30,142 nucleotides of DNA from assembly GCA_045643885.1 (NCBI GenBank), contig JAZRFY010000011.1:1-30142 (forward strand), read 5' to 3'. This document shows positions 7,497-15,782 of the stretch, piece by piece (the stretch's first letter is position 1; each line of letters starts with the position of its first letter). The stretch comes from RGIG4608 sp045643885. GTDB taxonomy: Bacteria > Bacillota > Clostridia > Oscillospirales > CAG-272. The translations under genes and the position numbers were made by a program. The notes beneath the pieces are model-generated. The model searched no databases. It was given only the letters and a program-made list of their open reading frames with translations, and was not told the DNA's origin.

Positions 7497-7529
7497 ACAA
7501 ACCTCCAATTATACAAAATAACCATCTAT

Positions 7530-7535
7530 ATTCTA
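7530..7535 (-). promoter_or_regulatory. Possible extended -10 promoter of the recombinase gene
   Basis: On the minus strand TGTTAGAAT (extended -10, TAGAAT at 7535-7530) precedes the recombinase start by about 35 bases. No good -35 hexamer is visible, so this is tentative. Confidence 0.35.
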
Positions 7536-7600
7536 ACACAAAAACATAAAAAAGGGAATAGAAAAATAAAAAAATATCTATAAATATTTTAAAAATGTGC

Positions 7601-7629
7601 TTGACAAATTAAGATATATGTGTTAATAT
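7601..7629 (+). promoter_or_regulatory. Promoter of tRNA-Arg
   Basis: A perfect TTGACA (7601-7606) is followed 17 bases later by TAATAT (7624-7629), a partial -10. The tRNA begins 23 bases after it. Confidence 0.65.
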
Positions 7630-7652
7630 ATATGAGTCGCATATAGTGATAT

Positions 7653-7729
7653 GTGCCATTAGCTCAGCCGGATAGAGTGTTTGGCTACGAACCAAAAGGT
7701 CGGGGGTTCGAATCCCTCATGGCACGCCA
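7653..7729 (+). tRNA. tRNA-Arg (anticodon ACG)
   Basis: The complete 77-base cloverleaf has CCA encoded. Acceptor GTGCCAT (7653-7659) pairs with ATGGCAC (7719-7725). The anticodon stem TTTGG/CCAAA holds the loop CTACGAA with anticodon ACG at 7687-7689, read as ICG after deamination. It is a solitary gene with its own promoter and terminator. Confidence 0.97.
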
Positions 7730-7733
7730 AAAA

Positions 7734-7759
7734 GGAGATGCAATCGCATCTCCTTTTTT
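7734..7759 (+). terminator. Terminator of tRNA-Arg
   Basis: GGAGATGC (7734-7741), loop AATC and GCATCTCC (7746-7753) form an 8-bp stem followed by six T. It lies 4 bases past the tRNA. Confidence 0.92.
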
Positions 7760-7774
7760 GTTATAAAATATTTC

Positions 7775-7805
7775 AGCGCCCATTATTAAATGGGCGCTAT
7801 TTTTG
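7775..7805. terminator. Terminator-like hairpin downstream of the topoisomerase gene
   Basis: AGCGCCCAT (7775-7783) and ATGGGCGCT (7790-7798) form a 9-bp stem with a 6-base loop. On the plus strand ATTTTT follows; on the minus strand the tail is only mildly T-rich. It sits 11 bases beyond the topoisomerase stop and probably ends that gene. Confidence 0.75.
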
Positions 7806-7809
7806 TTGA

Positions 7810-9810
7810 TTAAACGTCTATATCCTTGATATATTCACTACCGTGCTCGGCAATGAATTTCTTACGTGCAGGAAGATCGTCACCAAGAAGTGTTTCAAAC
7901 ATGACCTCAGTAAGATACGGATCGGCAGGATCAACCGAGATAAGACGGCGTGTTTCGGGATTCATAGTTGTTTCCCACATCATCTCAGGCTCGTTTTCAC
8001 CGAGTCCCTTTGAACGCTGAATGGTGTATTTTGTACCCTCAAGCTTTTTAAGAAGAGCCGCCTTTTCGAATTCATCGAAAGCAAAATAAGTCTTGTCCTT
8101 GGCAGTAATCTCAAAAAGGGGAGTTTCTGCAATGAATACCTTGTGCTCCTTAAGAAGAGTGGGAAGCAAACGGTAGAAAAGTGTCAAAAGAAGAGTTCTG
8201 ATCTGGAATCCGTCTTCATCGGCATCGGTACAAAGAATAATCTTGGACCACTTAAGGTCGTTGATATCAAAGGGATCTATGTTACCCTTGACCTTGCCCT
8301 TGATTTCAACACCGCATCCTATAACACGAAGGAGGTCGGTGATGATCTCACTCTTGAAGATCTTTTCATAGGAGCTCTTAAGACAGTTAAGTGTTTTACC
8401 TCTTACGGGAATGATTGCCTGGAATTCGGCATTTCTACCGAGCTTACAGGATGTAAGAGCAGAATCACCCTCAACGATATAAAGCTCTCTTACTGCAGGA
8501 TCCTTTGAACGGCAGTTAACGAACTTTTCAACCTTATTTGAAAAGTCCATTTTTGTCTTAAGACTTTCCTTAAGCTGAATTCTTGTTTTTTCGGCATTCT
8601 CACGTGAACGTCTGTTTATAAGAACCTGGTTTGCGAATTTTTCCGCCTCAACGGGATTCTCCATAAAATAGATTTCGAGATTCTTTTTAAGGAATTCCGT
8701 CATTGCTTCATAAATGAATGTATTTGTAATGGACTTTTTCGTCTGGTTCTCATATGAGGTCATTGTTGAGAAGCTGTTGATAACAAGGCAAAGACAATCG
8801 GCCACGTCAGTAAACTGAATCTTTGCCTCAGTCTTGTTGTATTTATTTGCATTCTTGATATATTTGTCAAGCGCATAAACAAAGGCAACCTTAACGGCCT
8901 TATCGGGAGAGCCACCGTGTTCAAGAAAGCTTGAGTTGTGGTAGTATTCGAGCTTGTTTACTGTATTTGAAACGCAGAATGAAAAGTCTGCCTTAAGCTT
9001 GTATTCATCCTTGTCATTTCTATCGCGTCCCTGTGTTTCAAGGTGCCAAAGAACAGGCTCGGTTGCGGCGCTTTCTCCACACATCTCCTTGATGTAGTCG
9101 GAAATACCGTTCTCATATTTAAATGATTTCTTAGAAAACTTTTTGCCGTCCTCTTCAACGTTAAGCTCAAATTCAATGCCTGAGTTGATAACTGCCTGAC
9201 GGTGAAGAGTTTCTTCAAAGAAGGAAACGGGGATATTGATATCCGTAAAAACGTCAAGGTCGGGCTTCCAACGAATTACCGTACCTGTGCGCTTTTCACC
9301 CTTGCTAAGCTCGCGAGTCTGAAGCTCACTTATAGGCTCACCCTTTTTAAAATGGATGGAATGCTCATAAGTGCCGTCATAAGAGAAAACGTCCATATAC
9401 TCAGAGCTGTACTGTGTAGCACATGCACCAAGACCGTTAAGACCGAGAGAATATTCATATGCAGAATCCTCGTTGTTATTGTCATACTTACCGCCTGCAT
9501 AAAGCTCACAGTAAATAAGGTCCCAGTTCCATCTGCCTTCAGCTTCGTTATATCCAAGCGGAACACCTCTACCGTGGTCGTCAACCTCGATTGAGTGATC
9601 CTTATATGCAGTTACCTTAATAAGACTTCCGTGTCCTTCGCGTGCCTCGTCAACTGAGTTTGAGAGAATCTCGAAAAATGAGTGTTCACAACCCTCAAGA
9701 CCGTCAGACCCGAAAATAACACCGGGACGCATTCTGACTCTGTCCGCGCCCTTTAAAGCCTTGATGCTTTGGTTATCATATTGTGGTGTGGTGCTTTTAG
9801 TTTTTGCCAT
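7810..9810 (-). CDS. Divergent GyrB/ParE-type topoisomerase II subunit B
   Basis: The 666-residue ATPase subunit of a type IIA topoisomerase acts on DNA in the cytoplasm with an A subunit. The GHKL ATPase has E47 (EILSNSVDEA), D78 (DDHGRG), the lid LYAGGKYD (103-110) and G-loop LGLNGLGA (122-129), and the QTK loop (356-358). The Toprim part has EGDSA (447-451), DADEDG (529-534) and RSKGLGE (599-605). It departs from textbook GyrB in the LGLNGLGA loop (usually GGLHGVGA) and in EGDSALTSCKLGR (usually EGDSAGGSAKQGR), so it looks like a separate paralogue rather than the main gyrase. No A subunit gene is beside it. The start at 9810 is preceded by GGAG; an in-frame TTG at 9822 is rejected. Confidence 0.85.
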   Translation of the reverse strand: MAKTKSTTPQYDNQSIKALKGADRVRMRPGVIFGSDGLEGCEHSFFEILSNSVDEAREGHGSLIKVTAYKDHSIEVDDHGRGVPLGYNEAEGRWNWDLIYCELYAGGKYDNNNEDSAYEYSLGLNGLGACATQYSSEYMDVFSYDGTYEHSIHFKKGEPISELQTRELSKGEKRTGTVIRWKPDLDVFTDINIPVSFFEETLHRQAVINSGIEFELNVEEDGKKFSKKSFKYENGISDYIKEMCGESAATEPVLWHLETQGRDRNDKDEYKLKADFSFCVSNTVNKLEYYHNSSFLEHGGSPDKAVKVAFVYALDKYIKNANKYNKTEAKIQFTDVADCLCLVINSFSTMTSYENQTKKSITNTFIYEAMTEFLKKNLEIYFMENPVEAEKFANQVLINRRSRENAEKTRIQLKESLKTKMDFSNKVEKFVNCRSKDPAVRELYIVEGDSALTSCKLGRNAEFQAIIPVRGKTLNCLKSSYEKIFKSEIITDLLRVIGCGVEIKGKVKGNIDPFDINDLKWSKIILCTDADEDGFQIRTLLLTLFYRLLPTLLKEHKVFIAETPLFEITAKDKTYFAFDEFEKAALLKKLEGTKYTIQRSKGLGENEPEMMWETTMNPETRRLISVDPADPYLTEVMFETLLGDDLPARKKFIAEHGSEYIKDIDV

Positions 9811-9849
9811 TTTTATCTCCAAAAATATAATAATCTATAATATAATATA

Positions 9850-9878
9850 ATTATACCAAAAAAAATTCCATTTGAAAA
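9850..9878 (-). promoter_or_regulatory. Candidate promoter of the topoisomerase gene (minus strand)
   Basis: On the minus strand TTTTCA (9878-9873) and TATAAT (9855-9850) are 17 bases apart. The -35 matches 4 of 6 bases. The stretch 9811-9860 is nearly pure A/T. Confidence 0.5.
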
Positions 9879-9921
9879 GGGCTTTTTGCAAAAAAATCCT
9901 TAAATATCAACTATTTTTCTA

Positions 9922-9950
9922 TTGCAAAAGATATAAAAAAATTGTATAAT
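9922..9950 (+). promoter_or_regulatory. Promoter of the murD operon
   Basis: TTGCAA (9922-9927) and TATAAT (9945-9950) are 17 bases apart, followed by GGAGG (9974-9978) and the ATG at 9984. It faces away from the topoisomerase promoter, so 9811-9983 is a divergent control region. Confidence 0.7.
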
Positions 9951-9983
9951 ATAAGGTAAGTGATTTTGTTTTTGGAGGTTGCT

Positions 9984-11387
9984 ATGAAAACAGTCGAACT
10001 CATTAAAAACAGAATAAAAAATGCGCGATGTGCAGTGCTTGGATTGGGCGTTTCAAATTTGCCCCTTGTAGAGCTTTTGCTCGAGTGTGGAAATGAAATT
10101 ACTGTGTACGATAAGAACTCTATTAAGCAACTTGGAGATAAGGCATTGGATTTTAAATCCCGAGGAGTTAAATTTGTAACGGGTGAAAATTATCTTGATG
10201 AAATTTGTGCAGATATAATTTTCCGATCTCCGGGTATCCGTCCCGACTATAAGGGGATTTTGAATGCCGTTCAAAATGGTGCAGAGCTTACGTCTGAAAT
10301 GGAGCTTTTCCTTGAATTGACTCCTGCAACTGTTTTGGGCGTTACAGGTAGTGACGGAAAAACCACAACAACCACTATTTCATATAAATTGCTTGAAAAA
10401 GAGTTTGAAAACAGTGAAAGAAACATTTACGTTGGTGGAAATATTGGCACTCCCTTGCTTTCAAAGGTTGGAGAAATGACAGATAGGGATATTTGTGTGC
10501 TTGAGCTTTCAAGCTTTCAGCTTTTCACAGCAAGAAAGTCTCCGATGCGTGCAGTTATCACTAACTTGAGTCCCAATCATCTTGATTGGCATCCCGATAT
10601 GGATGAATATGTGAATGCTAAAACCAATATTTATAGATACGGTGCAAATCACTTGACTCTCAATGCAGATAACGATATTTGCAAAACACTTGATATAGAA
10701 AATTCAATTGAAAAAACAGTATTTTCCGCTGCACTTACAGTTGAGAGAGCAATACTTGAAAATATCAGTTCATCTCTTCTTGTTGATGGCAATTTCGTTT
10801 GCCGATATCATGACGGAAAGCTTGAGAAGATATTGAATATTGACGATATTCTTCTTCCCGGCATTCACAATATAGAAAACTATATGGCAGCAATTTCCTT
10901 GACCTTTGGATATGTTTCAAACGAAACGGTAACTTCACTTGCTAAAACCTTTGGTGGAGTTGAGCACCGTCTTGAATTTGTACGTGAGCTTGACGGAGTA
11001 AAATATTATAATAGCTCGATAGACTCAAGCCCTTCAAGAACTGCTGCAGCTCTTTCGGCACTAAAGGAAAAGCCCATCGTTATTTGTGGAGGGTATGATA
11101 AAAATATTCCTTTTGAGCCGTTAGCCGATGCTCTTGTTCAAAGAGCAAAGGCAGTAGTGCTCACAGGAGCAACTGCCGAGAAAATATTGCACTCTATAGA
11201 GGCAAAAGAATCAAAGCTTGAGGTTTTTGTAGAATCCGATTTTGAACTTGCAGTAACCAAGGCAAGAAATCTTGCAAAAGAGGGCGATACAGTTTTGCTT
11301 TCACCTGCGTGTGCAAGCTTTGATGCCTTTAAAAACTTTATGGAGAGAGGCAATAAATTCAAACAGATAGTTAATGATTTTAAATAG
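9984..11387 (+). CDS. murD: UDP-N-acetylmuramoylalanine--D-glutamate ligase
   Basis: MurD adds D-glutamate to UDP-MurNAc-L-Ala in the cytoplasm, an ATP-dependent step of peptidoglycan precursor synthesis. The product has 467 residues, normal for MurD. The N-terminal Rossmann-like domain starts with AVLGLGVSN (17-25). The ATP loop is GSDGKTT (122-128), the common Clostridia form of GTNGKST. The region LSPNHLDWH and the C-terminal GGYDKNIPF and LSPACASFD segments are MurD signatures. GGAGG precedes the ATG at 9984; an in-frame GTG at 9960 lies ahead of the ribosome site. Other mur genes are absent, so here it heads an operon with three aminopeptidases instead of the usual cell wall cluster. Confidence 0.95.
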   Translation: MKTVELIKNRIKNARCAVLGLGVSNLPLVELLLECGNEITVYDKNSIKQLGDKALDFKSRGVKFVTGENYLDEICADIIFRSPGIRPDYKGILNAVQNGAELTSEMELFLELTPATVLGVTGSDGKTTTTTISYKLLEKEFENSERNIYVGGNIGTPLLSKVGEMTDRDICVLELSSFQLFTARKSPMRAVITNLSPNHLDWHPDMDEYVNAKTNIYRYGANHLTLNADNDICKTLDIENSIEKTVFSAALTVERAILENISSSLLVDGNFVCRYHDGKLEKILNIDDILLPGIHNIENYMAAISLTFGYVSNETVTSLAKTFGGVEHRLEFVRELDGVKYYNSSIDSSPSRTAAALSALKEKPIVICGGYDKNIPFEPLADALVQRAKAVVLTGATAEKILHSIEAKESKLEVFVESDFELAVTKARNLAKEGDTVLLSPACASFDAFKNFMERGNKFKQIVNDFK

Positions 11388-11400
11388 ATAGGAGAAAATT

Positions 11401-12456
11401 ATGGAACTTAAAAAGCTTATTGTTGATCTTTCAAGCCTTATGAGCATTGGCGGTCATGAAAGATTTGAAAGAGAAAAGCTGATAGCTCTTGTTGGAGATC
11501 AATTTGATGAAAATTATCTTGACAACGTTGGCAATCAGATTTTCGTTAAAAGATGTGGCAAAGAAAATGCCCCTAAAATAATGCTCGACGCACATATGGA
11601 TGAAATCGGTATGATCGTAACTGAAATCCTTGACGGAGGATTCTTAAGAGTTACAAACATCGGTGGCATAGATACTGGTATTTTGCAGGCAAGTGACGTA
11701 ATTATTTACGGAAAAGAAGAAAGACTTTTCGGTGTTATCGCGTCAACTCCTCCTCATCTTGCAACAGGTGATAATAAAACTCTTCCTCAGATGGATGAGC
11801 TTCTTATCGACACTTGTCTTACAAAAGAGGAGCTTGAGAGTAAGATCAGAATCGGCACACCCGTAGGATTTGCTCCAAAATATACTGAGATGCTTGGTAA
11901 TAAGATAATGGGCAAGAGCTTTGACGATAAGGCTTGCGCTGCTTGCGCTATTTATGCTGCAGCAACAACTGATAAGGAGTCTCTTGCAGGTGACGTTTAC
12001 GTTATGCTTTCTTGTTGCGAGGAGGTTACAGGCATGGTTGCACCCGGTGCATATGCTCTTAATCCCGATTATGCAATGAGCATCGACGTAAATCTTGGCA
12101 GAGTCCCCGGCACAAAGAAAGAGGATACTGTTGAGCTTGGTAAAGGCCCGTCCATCACAATTTCAGCAGTAACTGACAGAAAGCTTACAAATATGCTTTT
12201 TGATATTGTAAAGGAAAAGGAAATTCCTCATCAGATTTCCGTTTCTCCCACACATACGGGAACAAATGCCGTTTCCATTCAGCTTTCAAGAGAGGGCATT
12301 CCCACAGTTGACGTAGGACTTCCTCTTGCAAGCATGCATACTTATAACGAGATTATTTCACTTGACGATACAAAAACACTTTGCGATCTTATCTCTGCTT
12401 TCATTACAAGCGAAGAGATTGCAAACGAATATGGCAAAGGAGGACTTGTAATATGA
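11401..12456 (+). CDS. M42-family metallo-aminopeptidase, copy 1 (most divergent)
   Basis: M42 enzymes (FrvX, glutamyl/leucyl aminopeptidases) form large two-metal tetrahedral complexes that trim short peptides in the cytoplasm. This 351-residue copy keeps the expected residues: H65 and D67 (AHMDEIG), D175/D176, the catalytic E207 with E208, D229 and H313 (SMHTYNE). It departs from siblings in FDDKAC instead of DDRAGC and in CCEEVTGMVA instead of EEVGxxG, so its specificity or oligomer may differ. It starts 13 bases after murD with GGAG upstream, and its stop overlaps the next start (ATGA). Confidence 0.9.
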   Translation: MELKKLIVDLSSLMSIGGHERFEREKLIALVGDQFDENYLDNVGNQIFVKRCGKENAPKIMLDAHMDEIGMIVTEILDGGFLRVTNIGGIDTGILQASDVIIYGKEERLFGVIASTPPHLATGDNKTLPQMDELLIDTCLTKEELESKIRIGTPVGFAPKYTEMLGNKIMGKSFDDKACAACAIYAAATTDKESLAGDVYVMLSCCEEVTGMVAPGAYALNPDYAMSIDVNLGRVPGTKKEDTVELGKGPSITISAVTDRKLTNMLFDIVKEKEIPHQISVSPTHTGTNAVSIQLSREGIPTVDVGLPLASMHTYNEIISLDDTKTLCDLISAFITSEEIANEYGKGGLVI

Positions 12457-13517
12457 AAAGATATGGAATCGACCTTTTAGAATATCTTTGTCAGAAATTT
12501 GGTCCTACTGGCTTTGAAAATGAGGTTGCCGATGCAATTATAGAGCAGCTTGGTGACGATTGCGATAAGATTGCCAAGGATACCTTTGGTAATGTTTATG
12601 CATTGGTAAAGGGAACTGACTCAACTGATAGAGTTATGATTTCATCCCATATGGACGAGGTTGGATTTATGATTACCGACATCGACAGTGACGGTTATAT
12701 TAAATTCGCAAATCTTGGTGGAATCGATCCTAAGGTTCTTTACGGCAAGCAGGTTATTTTAGGTAACGAAAAGAACAAAATCAATGGTGTTATCGCAGCT
12801 AAAGCTATTCACCATAAGAGACGCGAGGATCGTTTCTCAGTAACTCCCATCAAGGAGATGTATATTGATATCGGTGCAAAAGATGCCGATGAAGTAAAGG
12901 AATACGTAAATATCGGTGACTTTGGCGTATTCAATTCCGACTTTGTATTCTTTGGTACAAATAATAAATATGCCAAGGGCAAGGCTATCGACGATAGAGC
13001 TGGCTGCTGCGCTATGATTGAGGCAATAAGAAAGATCAGAGAAGAGGACATCAAACTTCCTTTCGATACATATTTTTGCTTTACAGTAAGAGAAGAGGTT
13101 GGACTTTCAGGTGCAAAGGTTGCAGCCGAAAAGGTTAAGCCCTCTCGCGCAATCATCCTTGAGAGCACAGCTATCGGCGATATCGCAGGCGCTCCTGCAC
13201 ACAAGAGAGTTGCCGACGTTGGAAGTGGTGGAGTTATCTCCCTTATGGATAGATCCACTATCTATGATGCTGAATTTGTTAATTTCACACTCGATACAGC
13301 TAAGGATAACGGTATTAAGGCTCAGGTTAAGAGATATGTTTCCGGTGGCAATGATGCAGGACATATCCACAAATCCGGCAAGGGCGTTAAATGTGTAGCT
13401 ATATCAATGGGTACAAGATATCTTCATTCTCCTGCATGCGTTGCAAGTATGGAGGACTATGAATCAATCAGAGAGCTTGTTTTTGCAATGCTCAAGAATA
13501 TGAAAGCGGAGGTTTAA
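12453..13517 (+). CDS. M42-family metallo-aminopeptidase, copy 2
   Basis: The 354-residue paralogue has H66 and D68 (SSHMDEVG), the bridging D180/D181 (IDDRAGC), E214/E215 (REEVGLSG), E237 in a metal-ligand position (LESTAIGD; many family members use Glu or Asp here) and H325 (YLHSPAC). The start is the ATG at 12453, with AAAGGAGG at 12436-12443 inside the previous gene; a longer in-frame start at 12381 would lie wholly within that gene. The 4-base ATGA overlap implies translational coupling. The predicted role is release of N-terminal residues from peptides. Confidence 0.92.
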   Translation: MKRYGIDLLEYLCQKFGPTGFENEVADAIIEQLGDDCDKIAKDTFGNVYALVKGTDSTDRVMISSHMDEVGFMITDIDSDGYIKFANLGGIDPKVLYGKQVILGNEKNKINGVIAAKAIHHKRREDRFSVTPIKEMYIDIGAKDADEVKEYVNIGDFGVFNSDFVFFGTNNKYAKGKAIDDRAGCCAMIEAIRKIREEDIKLPFDTYFCFTVREEVGLSGAKVAAEKVKPSRAIILESTAIGDIAGAPAHKRVADVGSGGVISLMDRSTIYDAEFVNFTLDTAKDNGIKAQVKRYVSGGNDAGHIHKSGKGVKCVAISMGTRYLHSPACVASMEDYESIRELVFAMLKNMKAEV

Positions 13518-13521
13518 TATT

Positions 13522-14517
13522 ATGTATAATACATTAAAACAAATTACACTCATTCACGGAGTATCAGGTAAAGAGCATAGAGTTGCTAACGGCATTAAGG
13601 AGATGATTGCTCCTTACTGTGACGAGGCACATATTGATGCTCTTGGCAATCTTATTGCACTTAAAAAGGGTAACGGAGCAAATCCTAAAAAGGTATTGCT
13701 TTGTGGACATATGGATGAAATCGGCTTTATCGTAAATTTTGTTGAGGATAACGGTTTTGTTCGTGTTGCACCTATTGGAGGAATCAACTGGGTAGCATGT
13801 GCTTTCGGTGAAGTGGTTTCTGAACACGGTGTACACGGTGTGCTCGTCCCTAATTCAGGAACAAAGGCATCTGAATTTGCACCCGACCTTTTCTACATTG
13901 ATATTGGCGCAGATAATAAGAAGAGTGCTGAAAGAAAGGTTAAGATCGGTGACACTTTTGTTCTTAAATCCAACCTTACAAAGCTTAACGCAAATAGAGT
14001 AGTGGGTAGACCTCTTGACGATAGAGCAGGATGTGGAATCGTTTTTGAAATTGCAAAGAGAATTGCTGCAGAACCAGTTGCAGATGACGTATATTACGTT
14101 TTCAGCGTTCAGGAAGAAGTAGGATGCCGTGGCTCTAAGACTGCTGCATTTGCTATTCAGCCCGACGTTTCTCTTACGTTTGACGTTACAGGCACAGGTG
14201 ACACTGCAGGTGCTAAGCCCATGGCAGTTAAGCTTGGCGGTGGTGCTGCTATTAAGATTAAGGATATGTCCGTTATTTGCGATAGTGAGATCGTGGACAA
14301 GCTTGTTAGCCTTGCCAAGGAAAAGAATATCAAGAGTCAGCTCGAGGTTCTTCAGTACGGTGGCACAGACACATCATCTATTCAGATGACAGGTGCAGGA
14401 TGCCGTGCAGGTGCAATTTCAATTCCTTCAAGATATATCCATTCAGGAGTTGAGATGATCGATATGAATGACTATAAGGCATGTATCGACCTTGCTATTG
14501 AATTTATTAAGGAGTAA
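13522..14517 (+). CDS. M42-family metallo-aminopeptidase, copy 3
   Basis: The third paralogue has 331 residues. The ligands are H63 and D65 (CGHMDEIG), D166/D167 (LDDRAGC), E198/E199 (QEEVGCRG), D221 (TFDVTGTGD) and H307 (YIHSGVE), so all metal and catalytic positions look intact. GGAGG lies in the last codons of copy 2 and the gap is only 4 bases. Sequence differences from copies 1 and 2 run through the whole length, so these are old duplicates and probably differ in substrate. Mixed tetrahedral complexes of co-expressed M42 subunits are known for other organisms, which makes hetero-assembly here conceivable. Confidence 0.92.
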   Translation: MYNTLKQITLIHGVSGKEHRVANGIKEMIAPYCDEAHIDALGNLIALKKGNGANPKKVLLCGHMDEIGFIVNFVEDNGFVRVAPIGGINWVACAFGEVVSEHGVHGVLVPNSGTKASEFAPDLFYIDIGADNKKSAERKVKIGDTFVLKSNLTKLNANRVVGRPLDDRAGCGIVFEIAKRIAAEPVADDVYYVFSVQEEVGCRGSKTAAFAIQPDVSLTFDVTGTGDTAGAKPMAVKLGGGAAIKIKDMSVICDSEIVDKLVSLAKEKNIKSQLEVLQYGGTDTSSIQMTGAGCRAGAISIPSRYIHSGVEMIDMNDYKACIDLAIEFIKE

Positions 14518-14519
14518 TT

Positions 14520-15782
14520 ATGGAATTTTCAAGTAAAATTTGGGATATTGTTTCAGAAGCTGAAGCAGCCCTTAATGATACTTTCCGCGAAATAGATAAA
14601 ATCTCATTTAATAACACTAAAAGAGTTATGAATTCCTTTGCAGAGCATAGAGTTTCTGACGGTATGTTTGTAAGTACAAGTGGCTACGGATACGATGATA
14701 AGGGTAGAGATACCCTTGATGAGATTTGGGCTGACGTCTTTGGATGTGAGGCTGCACTTGTAAGACATTCAATAGTAAGTGGAACTCATGCTTTGACAAT
14801 TGGTCTTTTTGGAATCTTGCGTCCTGGCGATATTATGCTTTCTGTTGCAGGAAAGCCCTATGATACTCTTGAAGAGGTAATAGGTATAGTTGGAGAAAGA
14901 GGAAACGGTTCCTTAAAGGATTTTGGTGTTGAATATAAGCAGATCGAGCTTAAAGAAGACGGCACCTTTGATTATGATGCAGTTGGAAAAGAGCTTAAGG
15001 TAAATGCCCAAAAGATAAAGATGGTATTTATTCAGCGCTCTAAGGGATATCTTAACAGAAGAACTCTTACGGTTGACGAAATCGGTGAGATGGCTCGTTT
15101 TGTAAAGTCCCTCTCACCCGATACCTTTGTTGTAGTTGATAACTGCTACGGTGAATTCGTTGAAGAAAAAGAGCCGACTGCAGTGGGGGTTGACCTTTGC
15201 ATCGGATCTCTTATCAAAAATCCCGGTGGTGGTATGGCTGAGACAGGTGGATATTTTGCCGGCACAAAGCGTGCAATCGAGCTTGTAAGCTATCGTCTTA
15301 CTTCTCCCGGTACAGGTGGTGAAGTAGGCGCGACCATCGGTCAGAATAAGAGCATGTATAAAGGACTTTTCTATGCTCCTCATACAACTGCTCAAGCACT
15401 TAAAACAGGATATCTTGCAGCATATATCTTTGAAAAAATGGGATATAATGCAGTTCCCAAATGGAACGAAAAGCGCTCCGATATTATTCAAACAGTAATC
15501 ACCGAGGATCCCGATATCCTTTGTGCATTTTGTCGTGGAATTCAGGCAGGATCTCCCGTAGATGCTTTCGTAACTCCCGAGCCTTGGGATATGCCCGGCT
15601 ATACCGATAAGGTAATTATGGCTGCAGGTGCATTCACACAGGGTTCATCAATCGAGCTTTCAGCTGATGGACCTATCAGACCTCCCTATACTGTATATTT
15701 CCAGGGTGGTCTTACATATGAGAGTGGAAAGATTGGAATTATGAGTGCCGCTCAAACGGTCATGGATCTGGAGAAAAAATGA
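14520..15782 (+). CDS. PLP-dependent methionine gamma-lyase / Alr family protein
   Basis: The 420-residue protein fits the family annotated as methionine gamma-lyase or aluminium resistance protein (PF06838), a fold-type I PLP enzyme of the cytoplasm. Visible marks are FGCEAALVRHSIVSGTHA (75-92), the PLP Asp207 (VVVDNCYGEF), the Schiff-base Lys233 (SLIKNPGGG) and the C-terminal PPYTVYFQGGLTY. The in vivo reaction of this family is poorly known; C-S lyase activity on sulfur amino acids is the usual proposal. It starts 2 bases after the third aminopeptidase with AAGGAG upstream, and its stop overlaps the cysteine desulfurase start by ATGA. Confidence 0.9.
   Translation: MEFSSKIWDIVSEAEAALNDTFREIDKISFNNTKRVMNSFAEHRVSDGMFVSTSGYGYDDKGRDTLDEIWADVFGCEAALVRHSIVSGTHALTIGLFGILRPGDIMLSVAGKPYDTLEEVIGIVGERGNGSLKDFGVEYKQIELKEDGTFDYDAVGKELKVNAQKIKMVFIQRSKGYLNRRTLTVDEIGEMARFVKSLSPDTFVVVDNCYGEFVEEKEPTAVGVDLCIGSLIKNPGGGMAETGGYFAGTKRAIELVSYRLTSPGTGGEVGATIGQNKSMYKGLFYAPHTTAQALKTGYLAAYIFEKMGYNAVPKWNEKRSDIIQTVITEDPDILCAFCRGIQAGSPVDAFVTPEPWDMPGYTDKVIMAAGAFTQGSSIELSADGPIRPPYTVYFQGGLTYESGKIGIMSAAQTVMDLEKK

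Noticed and set aside
8143..8508. Plus-strand frame within the topoisomerase gene
   Set aside because: It is antisense to a well-supported coding region and has no family signature or ribosome site.
12381..12452. Longer start for the second M42 gene
   Set aside because: It lies inside the first M42 gene without a ribosome site, whereas the ATG at 12453 has AAAGGAGG upstream and aligns with family N-termini.
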